From NCBI GenBank assembly GCA_039029315.1, contig JBCCGK010000045.1:20951-84950 (forward strand): a stretch of 64,000 nt of DNA, written 5' to 3'. The notes below the pieces were generated by a model. The model ran no database searches and was not told where the DNA came from. It saw nothing but the letters and a program-made list of their open reading frames with translations. This document shows positions 26,111 through 35,375 of this stretch, one piece after another. Position 1 is the stretch's first letter; each line of letters begins with the position of its first letter. This DNA comes from JBCCCJ01 sp039029315. GTDB taxonomy: Bacteria > Bacteroidota > Bacteroidia > J057. A program made the position numbers and the translations under genes.

Positions 26111-26232
26111 TGACATATGTTCTGTTAAATGAGAGAAAGCTGCTGTCAAACAGTTAGGTTTATCTCAGAAGAGGAATAAGACCACCAAATACTGACTAGT
26201 TCCATCGTCCAACTTTTCCCCTATCCTCCTTA

Positions 26233-26357
26233 GAGACTGTTTGAAAATCTGTCACTTATTTTTTGTATGCGTTTTTTTCCCCTCATTCGGCGACTTTTTT
26301 TGTTCCCATAGTACTACTATTAGAACAAAAAAGAGCCTTGACTGAGAAAAAATCACC
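26233..26357. mobile_element. truncated MITE-like element, copy A
   Basis: The left end GAGACTGTTTGAAAATCTGTC and the interior, through the GAGCCTTGACTGAGAAAAAATC-like segment, match the copies at 28735 and 56029. The right terminal repeat (CAAACAGTCTC) is missing, so about 35 bp have been lost. The purE start lies 26 bp further on. No coding capacity. Confidence 0.72.
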
Positions 26358-26382
26358 TTTCAACTCTAGATTCACAGATCTT

Positions 26383-26886
26383 ATGAATCCTCAAGTCGGA
26401 ATTATCATGGGCAGCAAATCAGACCTGCCAGTAATGTCAGGCGCTGCTACCCTTCTTTCACACTTTGGAATTGTCTATGAACTCACAGTCGTATCTGCTC
26501 ATCGCACTCCCGAACGAATGATGACGTATGCCCAAAGTGCCAGAGAGAGGGGACTAAAAGTAATCATTGCGGGAGCAGGGGGAGCCGCTCACTTGCCAGG
26601 AATGGTCGCTTCTGTGACCACACTTCCTGTAATTGGCGTTCCGATCAAATCTTCGAATTCTATTGATGGGTGGGATTCCGTTCTGTCTATCCTGCAAATG
26701 CCCTCTGGAGTTCCTGTCGCAACAGTGGCCTTGAATGGTGGAAAAAATGCAGGAATACTTGCTGCCCAAATCATAGGAAGCTCAGACTTACAGTTAGCAG
26801 AAAAACTGAACTTGTACAAGCAGGAATTAAAAGAAAAGGTCCAACAGATGGTCGAGGAGGTAGAGGATCAGTCCTTTCCATCTTGA
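26383..26886 (+). CDS. purE: N5-carboxyaminoimidazole ribonucleotide mutase
   Basis: 168 aa starting at ATG 26383. The open frame extends 40 codons upstream into a MITE-like repeat, but that part has no PurE similarity. GIIMGSKSDLPVMSGAATLL, VVSAHRTPERM, AGAGGAAHLPGMVASVT, PVIGVPIKS and 'SILQMPSGVPVATVALN' are the full set of class I PurE motifs, including the catalytic His in the SAHR motif. Known reaction: interconversion of N5-CAIR and CAIR. Its last 19 bp overlap the convergent minus-strand gene. Confidence 0.96.
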   Translation: MNPQVGIIMGSKSDLPVMSGAATLLSHFGIVYELTVVSAHRTPERMMTYAQSARERGLKVIIAGAGGAAHLPGMVASVTTLPVIGVPIKSSNSIDGWDSVLSILQMPSGVPVATVALNGGKNAGILAAQIIGSSDLQLAEKLNLYKQELKEKVQQMVEEVEDQSFPS

Positions 26887-27851
26887 TGTATGGCCAATTT
26901 CAAAAAAATAGGCTTGTGGTCAGAGCCTTCAATGACTCCGGTTTCGCGATGCAGGACTTCCATATCCGGACTCAATAGTGCATGATCCAGTGCAATACCC
27001 CATGCCCCAAATCTGGACGGCCAACTGGCTTGTCTCCCCCACCCTATTCTAGAATCCCTCATTCCTGTTTGTTCCAACAAAGATCTGAAGACAGTCGAAT
27101 AGGAAGTTGTATTCAAGTCTCCGATGAGCAACTTATGACCCTCCATCTCTGACATCAGCCTACCAATGGCTAAAAACATATGGTTTCTCCATGCGATTTT
27201 TTTGAGGCTAGGTGGGGATGGGGGATGACTGACCACCATCTGTAAAGATTGAGATCCTATTCTGACTTGTGCATACAAGCTGGGAACCGGGGGAGAAATC
27301 AAACGAAGAGTTTTGCTTGAATCAATTGGGAACTGACTCAAGAGGATGATTCCATAATAGCCTGGGAGTGGAACCAATACCTGAAATGGAAATTCATCTG
27401 AGATTGAGCGAAGGCCACTTGCCCATCGAGGAGTAGCCTCCAATAAGGCGACAATATCTGGATCTTTGGCTCGAATATAATTCTCTACAGATTGGTAGTT
27501 CTGATTGTCTTGCAAGACATTGATAGAGGCAATTGTGAAGGTATCTGAACCTGAATTTTCAGGGACAATAGCATTCTCTTGCCAATAGAGTGGAAATACC
27601 TGATAAGCATTCATGCCCATGCCCAGGATAGCGAGACCAATCCAACGATATCGATTTGTTACAACAAACCAAATCCCACTTAGTCCCCACAGACCTAGAT
27701 AATGCATTCGAAAATGACACAACAATTCCAGTACAGCACTCCATTGACCAAAAAAGGAAAACACTGTAATCAATGCCAGAAGGAAAATACAAACATGCAG
27801 AGCGAAGGTGAGTGAGGAAATCAGCGGTCGGCGCTTGCTTGCTTCAGTCAT
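26868..27851 (-). CDS. membrane-anchored endonuclease/exonuclease/phosphatase-family protein
   Basis: 327 aa. Three hydrophobic segments at about residues 11-34, 50-65 and 70-88 anchor the N-terminus. The remainder is an EEP-fold domain: FTIASINVLQ, DPDIVALLEATPRW (metal-binding Glu 138), GDLNTTSYS and GSDHKPI at the end, the conserved Asn/Asp/His positions of the family. Known activities in the family include DNA or RNA phosphodiesterases and phosphoinositide or sphingomyelin phosphatases; the substrate here cannot be read from sequence. It is convergent with purE (19-bp overlap) and divergent from the TPR gene. Confidence 0.88.
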   Translation of the reverse strand: MTEASKRRPLISSLTFALHVCIFLLALITVFSFFGQWSAVLELLCHFRMHYLGLWGLSGIWFVVTNRYRWIGLAILGMGMNAYQVFPLYWQENAIVPENSGSDTFTIASINVLQDNQNYQSVENYIRAKDPDIVALLEATPRWASGLRSISDEFPFQVLVPLPGYYGIILLSQFPIDSSKTLRLISPPVPSLYAQVRIGSQSLQMVVSHPPSPPSLKKIAWRNHMFLAIGRLMSEMEGHKLLIGDLNTTSYSTVFRSLLEQTGMRDSRIGWGRQASWPSRFGAWGIALDHALLSPDMEVLHRETGVIEGSDHKPIFLKLAIHQDGKD

Positions 27852-27948
27852 GGGGCAAAGATCTTACTTTCCTGCAAAAAAAACTTTTTTTTCATTCATC
27901 AGTTTTTATCTAATAAGAACAACACGGTTCTATGCAAAGTCATATTTG

Positions 27949-28728
27949 ATGGGGACTGAACATTTGAATACATTTCCTCTACTTCTTATAAGTATTCTGA
28001 TTCCGCTTATGGGTTTTGGTCAACAAACTGAAATAGAACAAGCTCGACAAAAAATCTTTCAGTCCTATCTGATTGATGACATTCAAGGATGGAAAAAGGG
28101 AATTGAAGAAATGGAGGCGGAAGCAAAAAAATCTTTCAGACCTTCTTCAGAAATATTGTATCAATTGGCATTGGCGGAGTATGGCCTAATCGGCAATTGC
28201 CTTACCAATGCAACTTGTGACGATGTGGATGAGAGGGTAAAAAAGGCGGAATCTTATCTGGAAGATTTGCTCGACACGTCCAAGCCTTCAGCCAAGGCAA
28301 AAGCACTCTATGGAGGGTTCCTGGCAATCAAAATCAAAATTCATCCTGCCAAAGCGATCTACCTTGGGCCTAGAAGTGCTTCCTATATAGAAGAGTCTGT
28401 CAAACAAAATCCCAATGAACCAGCTGCCTGGGTAGAAATGGGGAATTTTCGTTTTCATGCCCCATCTCTATTTGGGGGAGACGTTGAAGAAGCCATCGAA
28501 TGTTTTGACAAGGCAGTAGATCTTTTTGACAAACAAACACCCTCAGAACGAACAAGTTGGTTATACTTGCATGCCCGTGTATGGAAAGCCAAGGCGCTTG
28601 AGATGACTGATTCTTTGGAAGAAGCCATGGACATTTATCAGAACATTCTAGAGGAGTATCCCAACTTCACCTGGATATCAGAAGAATTGCTCCCAGAGCT
28701 TCAGCGCCATCCTGATCTCAATCAATAG
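27949..28728 (+). CDS. exported TPR-type protein of unknown role
   Basis: 259 aa from the ATG at 27949, chosen because it yields a signal peptide (NTFPLLLISILIPLMGFG|QQ) and does not overlap the divergent EEP gene; an upstream open frame exists. The mature part is helical with TPR-like repeats (ILYQLALAEYGLIGNCL, EEAIECFDKAVDLF, EEAMDIYQNILEEYP). Located between an EEP-family gene and a MITE-like repeat, with no clear partner. A periplasmic scaffold role is a guess based on TPR content. Confidence 0.75.
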   Translation: MGTEHLNTFPLLLISILIPLMGFGQQTEIEQARQKIFQSYLIDDIQGWKKGIEEMEAEAKKSFRPSSEILYQLALAEYGLIGNCLTNATCDDVDERVKKAESYLEDLLDTSKPSAKAKALYGGFLAIKIKIHPAKAIYLGPRSASYIEESVKQNPNEPAAWVEMGNFRFHAPSLFGGDVEEAIECFDKAVDLFDKQTPSERTSWLYLHARVWKAKALEMTDSLEEAMDIYQNILEEYPNFTWISEELLPELQRHPDLNQ

Positions 28729-28734
28729 CACTCA

Positions 28735-28895
28735 GAGACTGTTTGAAAATCTGTCGCTAACTTTTTGAATGCGTCTTTTTTCCTCATCCTACAGCTTTTT
28801 TTGTTCTCCTAGCCCCACTATGAGAACAAAAAAGAGCCTTGTCTGAGAAAAAAATACATCATAAAAATTCTCAGTACAAATTTCAAAACAGTCTC
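28735..28895. mobile_element. MITE-like element, copy B (complete)
   Basis: 161 bp with terminal inverted repeats GAGACTGTTTTG-type at the left (GAGACTGTTTG) and AAACAGTCTC at the right. It is flanked by TCA on both sides, a likely 3-bp target duplication. The interior contains a nested palindrome (TTTTTTGTTCTCCT ... GAGAACAAAAAA). It lies directly after the TPR gene stop and 100 bp before the giant T9SS gene. Part may act as a transcription terminator. Confidence 0.8.
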
Positions 28896-28995
28896 TCAGA
28901 GAGGGAAGTTGTCAATGTTATTGAACCGGATATTTCGACTTCCGAATACAATCTGCTTTTTCTAGCTTATCCCAAGATAACGCAAATGAAACAGT

Positions 28996-31900
28996 ATGCT
29001 TGTCAGGCATTCCAAACAGGGATTGGTTCTTGTATATTTTGTCTTGGGTTGGGCCGTCCTATTTGGGCAGTTATCCATTAGCTCCACAGTCCCCGCTGCA
29101 TCCAGTTTTGGTTTATGCAAGGATTCAGTCCAATTCTCATTCAATATTGCCGCAACGATTAGTTCTGTAGCTGGAGTAGGAATTGATATTCACATGCCGC
29201 CAGGTATTTCATTTGTGAATTCTTCTCTATCAAATACAGGCAGCGGGACACATGATGTATATTTTGACACCCATTCAACCAATGTTCTGTCCTTAACAGG
29301 CGATGACTTGAGCTTGAATGATTCCTATGATTTTTCCTTTGCTGTAACGGCAAACTGTGAATCTCTGGATGCACTATTGGCTGGAATGAGTTTTCATGAT
29401 ACCATCAATGTTGCATTTAATACCAATCAACTGGTTCAGGATTCAACCGCAGCCTTCAACAATTCTCTGGTGTATCCTCAATTAAGCATCACTCAGCCCT
29501 CTACCCCTTCGGGCAATCTCAATGATGTTGTCACGCGGAATGTGTCTATCAATAATAGCGGGAGCGGATGTCTAACAGAATTTTTGTGGTATGATGTATT
29601 TGAATCAGACATCAGGGTAGACAGTGTCTACTTCCTTGGCAGCAAATTATCCACTTATTCAAACGGGGATAGCATTTTTTATACTTTTGGCAGTCAGGAG
29701 TTCGCGCAAATCGGAGATTCTACAAGTGATTTTTGTTTGGCTGACGGACCCATAACAGCGTTAGAGTTTATTACAATAATTGGGTGTAATAATAATGGAT
29801 CGCAACTCAGCACAAGTTGGGGATGTGCGGGTAGTGTTTGTGAGCAGTATACGACAAGTGGCGATGTAAGCTTATCTGGTGATCAGCCCAATCTTACGTT
29901 CAATTTTCCCAATCCAGGTCTTCCTGATTGCTTTCATGAACAAGCGAACCAGGAAATTATGATCATGGCAAACAATGGGGCAGGAACTGCGACAGGCATT
30001 GAAGTAGAAATCAAAAAGTTTTTTTACGGTGGGCAATTTGAAGCCTACAAATATGATGGTTTGGACACTTCTACAGTCGAACTTCGCTATAATTCAGGCT
30101 CATTTTCAAAAGTTTCTGTCAAAAATGTAGAAGCCAATATCTATTACAACAGTTGCAGTCAACCGTACATTTATCGCTTTACAGTAGATGTTCCGGATAT
30201 GGGTCCTGGAGATAGTGTGTTCATCCGATTCGACATGATCAATTGTGAACCGACAGAATGTGGCGAAGGCTCAATCAAGCAAGGAGCATGGGGCTACAAT
30301 TATCGATATTCCACCTCTTGCAGTGGAGGTACCACCATTCTCTCCAATCGTCAGGCTGATCAAGGCGCCTCCCTCAGTTGGGTAATGAGCAATTACGATA
30401 ATCCAACTATTCCGAATCAAGTCGAAGCTATTTTGACCTCCACCGTACAGACAGCTGAGATTACCTATCCTGGTGAAGGAGAGTATATCGTTCGATTTGA
30501 GTTACCAGATTGCGGCTTGACATATTCTGGTGATTCTACTGACGTATTTTGGAAAAACATCTCTGGTGATATTCTCTGGCCACAGACCTCCTTTACGCAG
30601 GATGGCGATACCTTAGAAGCGGTATTTGCAGCCTCGGAGCAACCCGTTGGATTTGATTTGGCAGGATCAGAAATCAATCTGTTGGTAACGGGTGCTTGCA
30701 ATTGTGTTGGAACGGATACTCTCAAAACCCTGACAAAAGCCATTCGCTATATTCCTGATCCCAGCTGCAGCTCAACTGCTGAAATAGAGTTGTATTGTGA
30801 AGATGTCGAATACATTGTGGATTTATGCAGTTCTGCCAGTTGTGATGGAATTGAAATTGATGCCTTTGACTTTCTCAGGACCACCTATGGATTACCAGAT
30901 AATGATTTTAATAGGCAACCGGAGAGCGGTTCGGTTGATCTCAATGCCATCAGGACCGATCGGGTTCGCCTTGGAGATACCATTAGTGCCAGTCTAAGAG
31001 GAATTGTTGCTGGCACGCAGAGCTTTCAACATGGATATGCCGAGATCACAATTGATCAAGGCGTATATCTCAGGACTGGTACAGGTTCCTTCCGGATGTG
31101 GGATGCGAGTGCCAGTATTTATAGATCTTGTGATAGTTTGCCAGTTACCAAATTTGGAAATGATCGATTCCGCTTTATGTTTAGTCCAGATAGTCTTTCC
31201 GCTTCCTGTGCCTCTCTTGCAGGAATTACCTTTGACGGTGGAGACAGCATTTGGGTGTATCCTACCTTCATTGTAGACAGTACCAGTAATCAGTCCCTGG
31301 ACATCGGCAAGGTATACCCGATTGACCTATATCTCAGCCATACTGCTTCTCCCTCCAATGCCAATCAAGCCAGCTGTGGATCTGCGAAATATTCTGCGAA
31401 ATTTCAGATCATCCCTATGGTCGACAACAGCACCGTTACCACCTCCTCAGCGGTGTCTTGTCAAGATGTACAGGCAAAAACATATTTCAACCTATTTACA
31501 GGCGGCAGCTATACCGATATGTTTCCCTCGGAATACAGGAGCTGGTCATTTCCTGATACCGTTTATGTCGTCAAACCAGATAGTTTTAGTTTTCAGAGTG
31601 CCTATCTTTTTTTGAGATTTAGTCCTTATTCAAAGTCCTACACTCCCACCCCAATCGATGTCAATGCTGACACCCTCTTGTTTGATTTAAAATCTTTGGT
31701 AGATGCTGGGACTATCATCCGACCAGATGATGGGTACGAGATGCAATTCTTTTCTACATGGCAACCTTCTTGTCATTCACTAGATGGAGGCGATGTAGTC
31801 ATTCCGGTATTGACAGAATTTTACTGGGAAACAGGCCTCGAATCATATGACACTGTTAGAAATTATTCCCCAATTATAAATCATACCTCTCCTGCCCTCC

Positions 31901-34092
31901 AAATCAACAATACAGGCAGTAGTACACAAGATGGTCTGGAAGATACTGTCAATTGGTCAATTCAACTTCAAAATACCTCCTCCACTTCCGATGCGACTTA
32001 TTCCTGGTTTACTTTTTCAAGTCCTTCGGGGAATATTTCTGTTAGCAAACTCATTGACATGGATGGAGGGGGGGGAACAGTCCCCAGCTCAAATGGGATC
32101 TATCAATTGGGCACGATCAGCAAATCTGGCGATCGAGAATATACCATAGCTGCCACTTATAATGGATGTGCTCTTGACACCCTGTATGTATATGCTGGAT
32201 GGAATTGTAGTGGATATCCAACCAATTTTGATGCCTATTCTTGTGAAATAGATACTTTTTTGCTTCGGGTGGACCCAAAGCCTTCCAGCGCCCAAATCAC
32301 AATTCTTTCTGGCCCTTCCTCGCCCGCCACTCTTTGTACCGATCTTAGCTATGAAATACAGATATCTTCGACCCAAATGGCCAATGTCGAAAATCTCATT
32401 TTGGAAGTATCCCACCCATCAGGCGGCATACAATTAGTCAGTGGCACGGCCCAATTGGCCTATCCACTAAATAGTAGCTACTCAACCATTACTGATCCAG
32501 ACAGCATCTCAGGGGGCTTCAGATTTACATTTTCTGATTATCATTCAAGTTTGGCAGCAAATGGCCTCGAAGGTCTGGGAGGGAGTGATGCGAACAATAG
32601 AAGTCTAAAGGTAACTTTCAATTTCCAAACAAATTGTGATTTTTCATCGGGAGATGTAATGTACCTAAACCTCAGCGGAACCCGACCTTGTGGAGGAGCA
32701 GTCAGTGCACAAAAGACAACAGATGCCATTCAAATCGTTGGGGTAACTGCCCCCTACTCCACCAATATCAATGTAACCTCCGACTCTATCGTTGGCTGCA
32801 ATGAGGGGAGCAGTATTCGAGTAAGCCTCTATCCTATCGGCGGCACAACCAATGGTTCAGATGAAATTCGGGTGAGCATTCCCCAAAACTTTAGCTATAT
32901 AGGAAATTTCACAGATGTTCATCAGGCTCCATCCGTCAGCATCCCTGCGTCAAGTTCCTTGGGTGCCTTGGGCACTCAACTGACCTGGGATATGCCTGGC
33001 AGTATCGCTTCAGGTGATTCGATTATTTTCCAATTCGATGTATCAGCAGATTCCATTACAGGCTGTAGCAATTACGCCAAATACATTTCTGTAGCAACTT
33101 CTTTTCAGGCTTCTGTCAGCTGTGGCGGCTCTGTTTGCCCGGATTATTTTGGTTCCAGCGGAAATAGCGCTTCCTATCTCACCCTAGACAAACCAGATCT
33201 TTCGATCAACTATTTGGCACATAATTCTTCCATTTCAGGGGCAAACCGACTCTATACGGTTCAAACAATCTTATTGAATAGCGGAACTGACCTGAGTGGC
33301 AATGACTCCACCACTGTAGAATATTATTGTGATGCCGACAGCTCCGGAGGGCTAAGCAGCGGAGATGTCTATTTGGGAGGATTCAGTGACAAGATCGCTA
33401 TTAACAGGAATGAGCTGTACACATTTACCCACAGCATCACAGCTCCTCTTGCCTCTTGTGATGCGGACAAACCCTTGCTCGGGATCATTCGCTCGATTCC
33501 ATCGAATTCCGTTGGCCCAGCTCAATGCCTATGTGATACCTTTTATGTCAAACAAGCCTCTGATATCACCCTCCCGATTAGGTGGCCATTCCTCTCCGGA
33601 ATTTCCGAAACAAGTGGCATTCGCTTGTTATGGGACTTCCAGACCCAAGAAGAAAGTGAGCATTTCATTGTATTTCGAAAAGAATCAGGAGTTGCCAATT
33701 GGGATCAAATTGGTCATGTCCCCATTGGTACCTCCACCAATCTCTTTCGCAGATTTACCTATCTTGATAGAAATTCCCGGCAGAATGCGGTCTATCGACT
33801 TGCTCATATGAATGCAAATGGAGATATGCAGTATAGTCCTTCCATTCAGACAAATTTTGGGGCGCAAGCTAGCATTCAGATTTTCCCGAATCCAACAGAA
33901 GGGATCACCTCCATTCGTTCTTCTCACCCACTTCACTACCGATTATTCGACCTATGGGGCAGACCTCTGTTAGAAGGGGATATACCTGTGGACGCTCCGG
34001 TTCTGGATATTGGCCACCTCCCAAGGGGAATTTATCTCCTCGATGTATGGAATCAAGATGAATTTCAGCAGATCAAACTGATCCGCAAATAG
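28996..34092 (+). CDS. giant T9SS-secreted surface protein
   Basis: 1698 aa. An N-terminal signal peptide (LVLVYFVLGWAVLFGQ, cut near residue 25) is followed by over 1500 residues of Cys-, Ser- and Asn-rich beta-sandwich repeats, with recurrent 'GDS(I/V)' strands and a late 'RLLWDFQTQEESEHFIVFRK' segment, a type often seen just before Bacteroidota sorting domains. The last ~75 residues hold the T9SS type A sorting domain: FPNPTEGITSIRSS, YRLFDLWGRPLLEG, LPRGIYLLDVWNQ, ending KLIRK. The protein is expected to be exported by the T9SS and attached to the cell surface. No catalytic domain was recognised; an adhesin or surface-layer role is inferred from composition and size. Confidence 0.85.
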   Translation: MLVRHSKQGLVLVYFVLGWAVLFGQLSISSTVPAASSFGLCKDSVQFSFNIAATISSVAGVGIDIHMPPGISFVNSSLSNTGSGTHDVYFDTHSTNVLSLTGDDLSLNDSYDFSFAVTANCESLDALLAGMSFHDTINVAFNTNQLVQDSTAAFNNSLVYPQLSITQPSTPSGNLNDVVTRNVSINNSGSGCLTEFLWYDVFESDIRVDSVYFLGSKLSTYSNGDSIFYTFGSQEFAQIGDSTSDFCLADGPITALEFITIIGCNNNGSQLSTSWGCAGSVCEQYTTSGDVSLSGDQPNLTFNFPNPGLPDCFHEQANQEIMIMANNGAGTATGIEVEIKKFFYGGQFEAYKYDGLDTSTVELRYNSGSFSKVSVKNVEANIYYNSCSQPYIYRFTVDVPDMGPGDSVFIRFDMINCEPTECGEGSIKQGAWGYNYRYSTSCSGGTTILSNRQADQGASLSWVMSNYDNPTIPNQVEAILTSTVQTAEITYPGEGEYIVRFELPDCGLTYSGDSTDVFWKNISGDILWPQTSFTQDGDTLEAVFAASEQPVGFDLAGSEINLLVTGACNCVGTDTLKTLTKAIRYIPDPSCSSTAEIELYCEDVEYIVDLCSSASCDGIEIDAFDFLRTTYGLPDNDFNRQPESGSVDLNAIRTDRVRLGDTISASLRGIVAGTQSFQHGYAEITIDQGVYLRTGTGSFRMWDASASIYRSCDSLPVTKFGNDRFRFMFSPDSLSASCASLAGITFDGGDSIWVYPTFIVDSTSNQSLDIGKVYPIDLYLSHTASPSNANQASCGSAKYSAKFQIIPMVDNSTVTTSSAVSCQDVQAKTYFNLFTGGSYTDMFPSEYRSWSFPDTVYVVKPDSFSFQSAYLFLRFSPYSKSYTPTPIDVNADTLLFDLKSLVDAGTIIRPDDGYEMQFFSTWQPSCHSLDGGDVVIPVLTEFYWETGLESYDTVRNYSPIINHTSPALQINNTGSSTQDGLEDTVNWSIQLQNTSSTSDATYSWFTFSSPSGNISVSKLIDMDGGGGTVPSSNGIYQLGTISKSGDREYTIAATYNGCALDTLYVYAGWNCSGYPTNFDAYSCEIDTFLLRVDPKPSSAQITILSGPSSPATLCTDLSYEIQISSTQMANVENLILEVSHPSGGIQLVSGTAQLAYPLNSSYSTITDPDSISGGFRFTFSDYHSSLAANGLEGLGGSDANNRSLKVTFNFQTNCDFSSGDVMYLNLSGTRPCGGAVSAQKTTDAIQIVGVTAPYSTNINVTSDSIVGCNEGSSIRVSLYPIGGTTNGSDEIRVSIPQNFSYIGNFTDVHQAPSVSIPASSSLGALGTQLTWDMPGSIASGDSIIFQFDVSADSITGCSNYAKYISVATSFQASVSCGGSVCPDYFGSSGNSASYLTLDKPDLSINYLAHNSSISGANRLYTVQTILLNSGTDLSGNDSTTVEYYCDADSSGGLSSGDVYLGGFSDKIAINRNELYTFTHSITAPLASCDADKPLLGIIRSIPSNSVGPAQCLCDTFYVKQASDITLPIRWPFLSGISETSGIRLLWDFQTQEESEHFIVFRKESGVANWDQIGHVPIGTSTNLFRRFTYLDRNSRQNAVYRLAHMNANGDMQYSPSIQTNFGAQASIQIFPNPTEGITSIRSSHPLHYRLFDLWGRPLLEGDIPVDAPVLDIGHLPRGIYLLDVWNQDEFQQIKLIRK

Positions 34093-34148
34093 GAATTCCA
34101 GACAGATCGCCTTAATTTTCTGTGGATTTCATTATTCCATGATTGTCT

Positions 34149-35375
34149 ATGGCAAATTCCTCTAGCCTCCCTTCAAAACCTTATCGTCAGATGAATTCTG
34201 ATGAAATTGACCTGGCAGTACAGGCAAACAAAAAAATCTTTGATGAGCACTTTGACCTGGAGTTCCTCAAAAATCTCAATGAAGAAATCGTCAGCTTTCT
34301 CAAATTATACTTCCGTCCAGTATTTGTAGGGTTTGAAGAAATGCCTGATCGCAAGTCAAGTGAGCACCCCATCATTTTTGCTTGCAATCATTCCGGGATG
34401 GCCTTTCCCTGGGATGCCATTATTTTTGGGGCTGGCCTTATGAATATGCATGCCTACGAGTTGAACAAATTGTTTCGGCCCCTAGCCTCCCCTATGCTAT
34501 CTGCCTCCAGCCTGATGAATCCTTTTTTGTTGCGAAATCTTTGGAAAAAGGTAGGCGCAATCGATGCGACAGGTCTGAATTTTGAGACCATGATGCATTA
34601 TCCTGATGCACATTTGTTGATCTATCCTGAGGGAGTTCCAGGGATCGGGAAAGGATTTAATAGAAAGTATCAACTTCAACAATTCTCTACCTCCATGATT
34701 CGCATGGCGATCAAATTCGACACTGAAATTCTGGGGGTTTCCTGTATCAATGGAGAATACATCAATCCATTTTCCTACACATCCAAAAGACTAAATCGCC
34801 TGGTAAACAAATTGGGGATTCCCTATCTCCCGGTAGCCATCCAAACGCCACTTTTGTTGTTGCAGCCATGGTTGTTTTACTATGCTTTTCCTGCCAAACT
34901 GACCTATGTGAAGGGAAATCGATATCGTCCGGTAGAACTGCTGCAAAATAGCACGCCTGATCAGCCATCTATGGAAGATGTTGCCAGGATTCGGGACATC
35001 ATCCAGGAGGATATGCAGGCAGAATTGAACAAATGGGTGAAAGTATATGGCAAGAAACCCTACCAATGGGGAGAGCTCATTCGAAATATGATACAACACT
35101 GGAGAGACTTGCCCTATTGGACACCTCTGGGATGGCCTGCCCTGTTTTCTGAATATGATAGAAGGTATCATTCAGAAGAACAGCCACCCAAAGGAGTGAT
35201 CAGAGGAAGGTTCCGATTTTGGCGAATCATTTCCAAAAACCCCATAATCCTGGCCTACTTCATTCCCGTACTTGGATGGATTCCGCTCCTGTACAAAGGC
35301 TTGAAAAATCGTACTGAAGTGAAAGGGTGGGAAGGTTCTCGTGTTCCCTCTGCCAAATCCGCTCAAAAGGGATAA
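34149..35375 (+). CDS. lysophospholipid acyltransferase-family protein (PlsC/MGAT-like)
   Basis: 408 aa; ATG at 34149 preferred to a TTG six bases upstream. ACNHSGMAFPWDAIIFGAG carries the catalytic His-(x)-Asp dyad in the form found in MGAT-like LPLATs. A later YPEGVPGIGKG segment is the second acyltransferase motif (PEG), and GVSCINGEYINPF the third. A hydrophobic stretch near residue 240 (LLLLQPWLFYYAF) suggests membrane association. Known activity: transfer of acyl groups to lysophospholipids or related acceptors; the substrate is unknown. Its 3' end overlaps the convergent tamL gene by 13 bp. Confidence 0.85.
   Translation: MANSSSLPSKPYRQMNSDEIDLAVQANKKIFDEHFDLEFLKNLNEEIVSFLKLYFRPVFVGFEEMPDRKSSEHPIIFACNHSGMAFPWDAIIFGAGLMNMHAYELNKLFRPLASPMLSASSLMNPFLLRNLWKKVGAIDATGLNFETMMHYPDAHLLIYPEGVPGIGKGFNRKYQLQQFSTSMIRMAIKFDTEILGVSCINGEYINPFSYTSKRLNRLVNKLGIPYLPVAIQTPLLLLQPWLFYYAFPAKLTYVKGNRYRPVELLQNSTPDQPSMEDVARIRDIIQEDMQAELNKWVKVYGKKPYQWGELIRNMIQHWRDLPYWTPLGWPALFSEYDRRYHSEEQPPKGVIRGRFRFWRIISKNPIILAYFIPVLGWIPLLYKGLKNRTEVKGWEGSRVPSAKSAQKG

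Noticed and set aside
26263..26382. N-terminal extension of PurE by 40 residues
   Set aside because: The region belongs to the repeat and has no PurE similarity.
28839..29081. 80-codon frame overlapping the start of the giant T9SS gene
   Set aside because: Lies mostly in MITE copy B and in a different frame from the T9SS gene.
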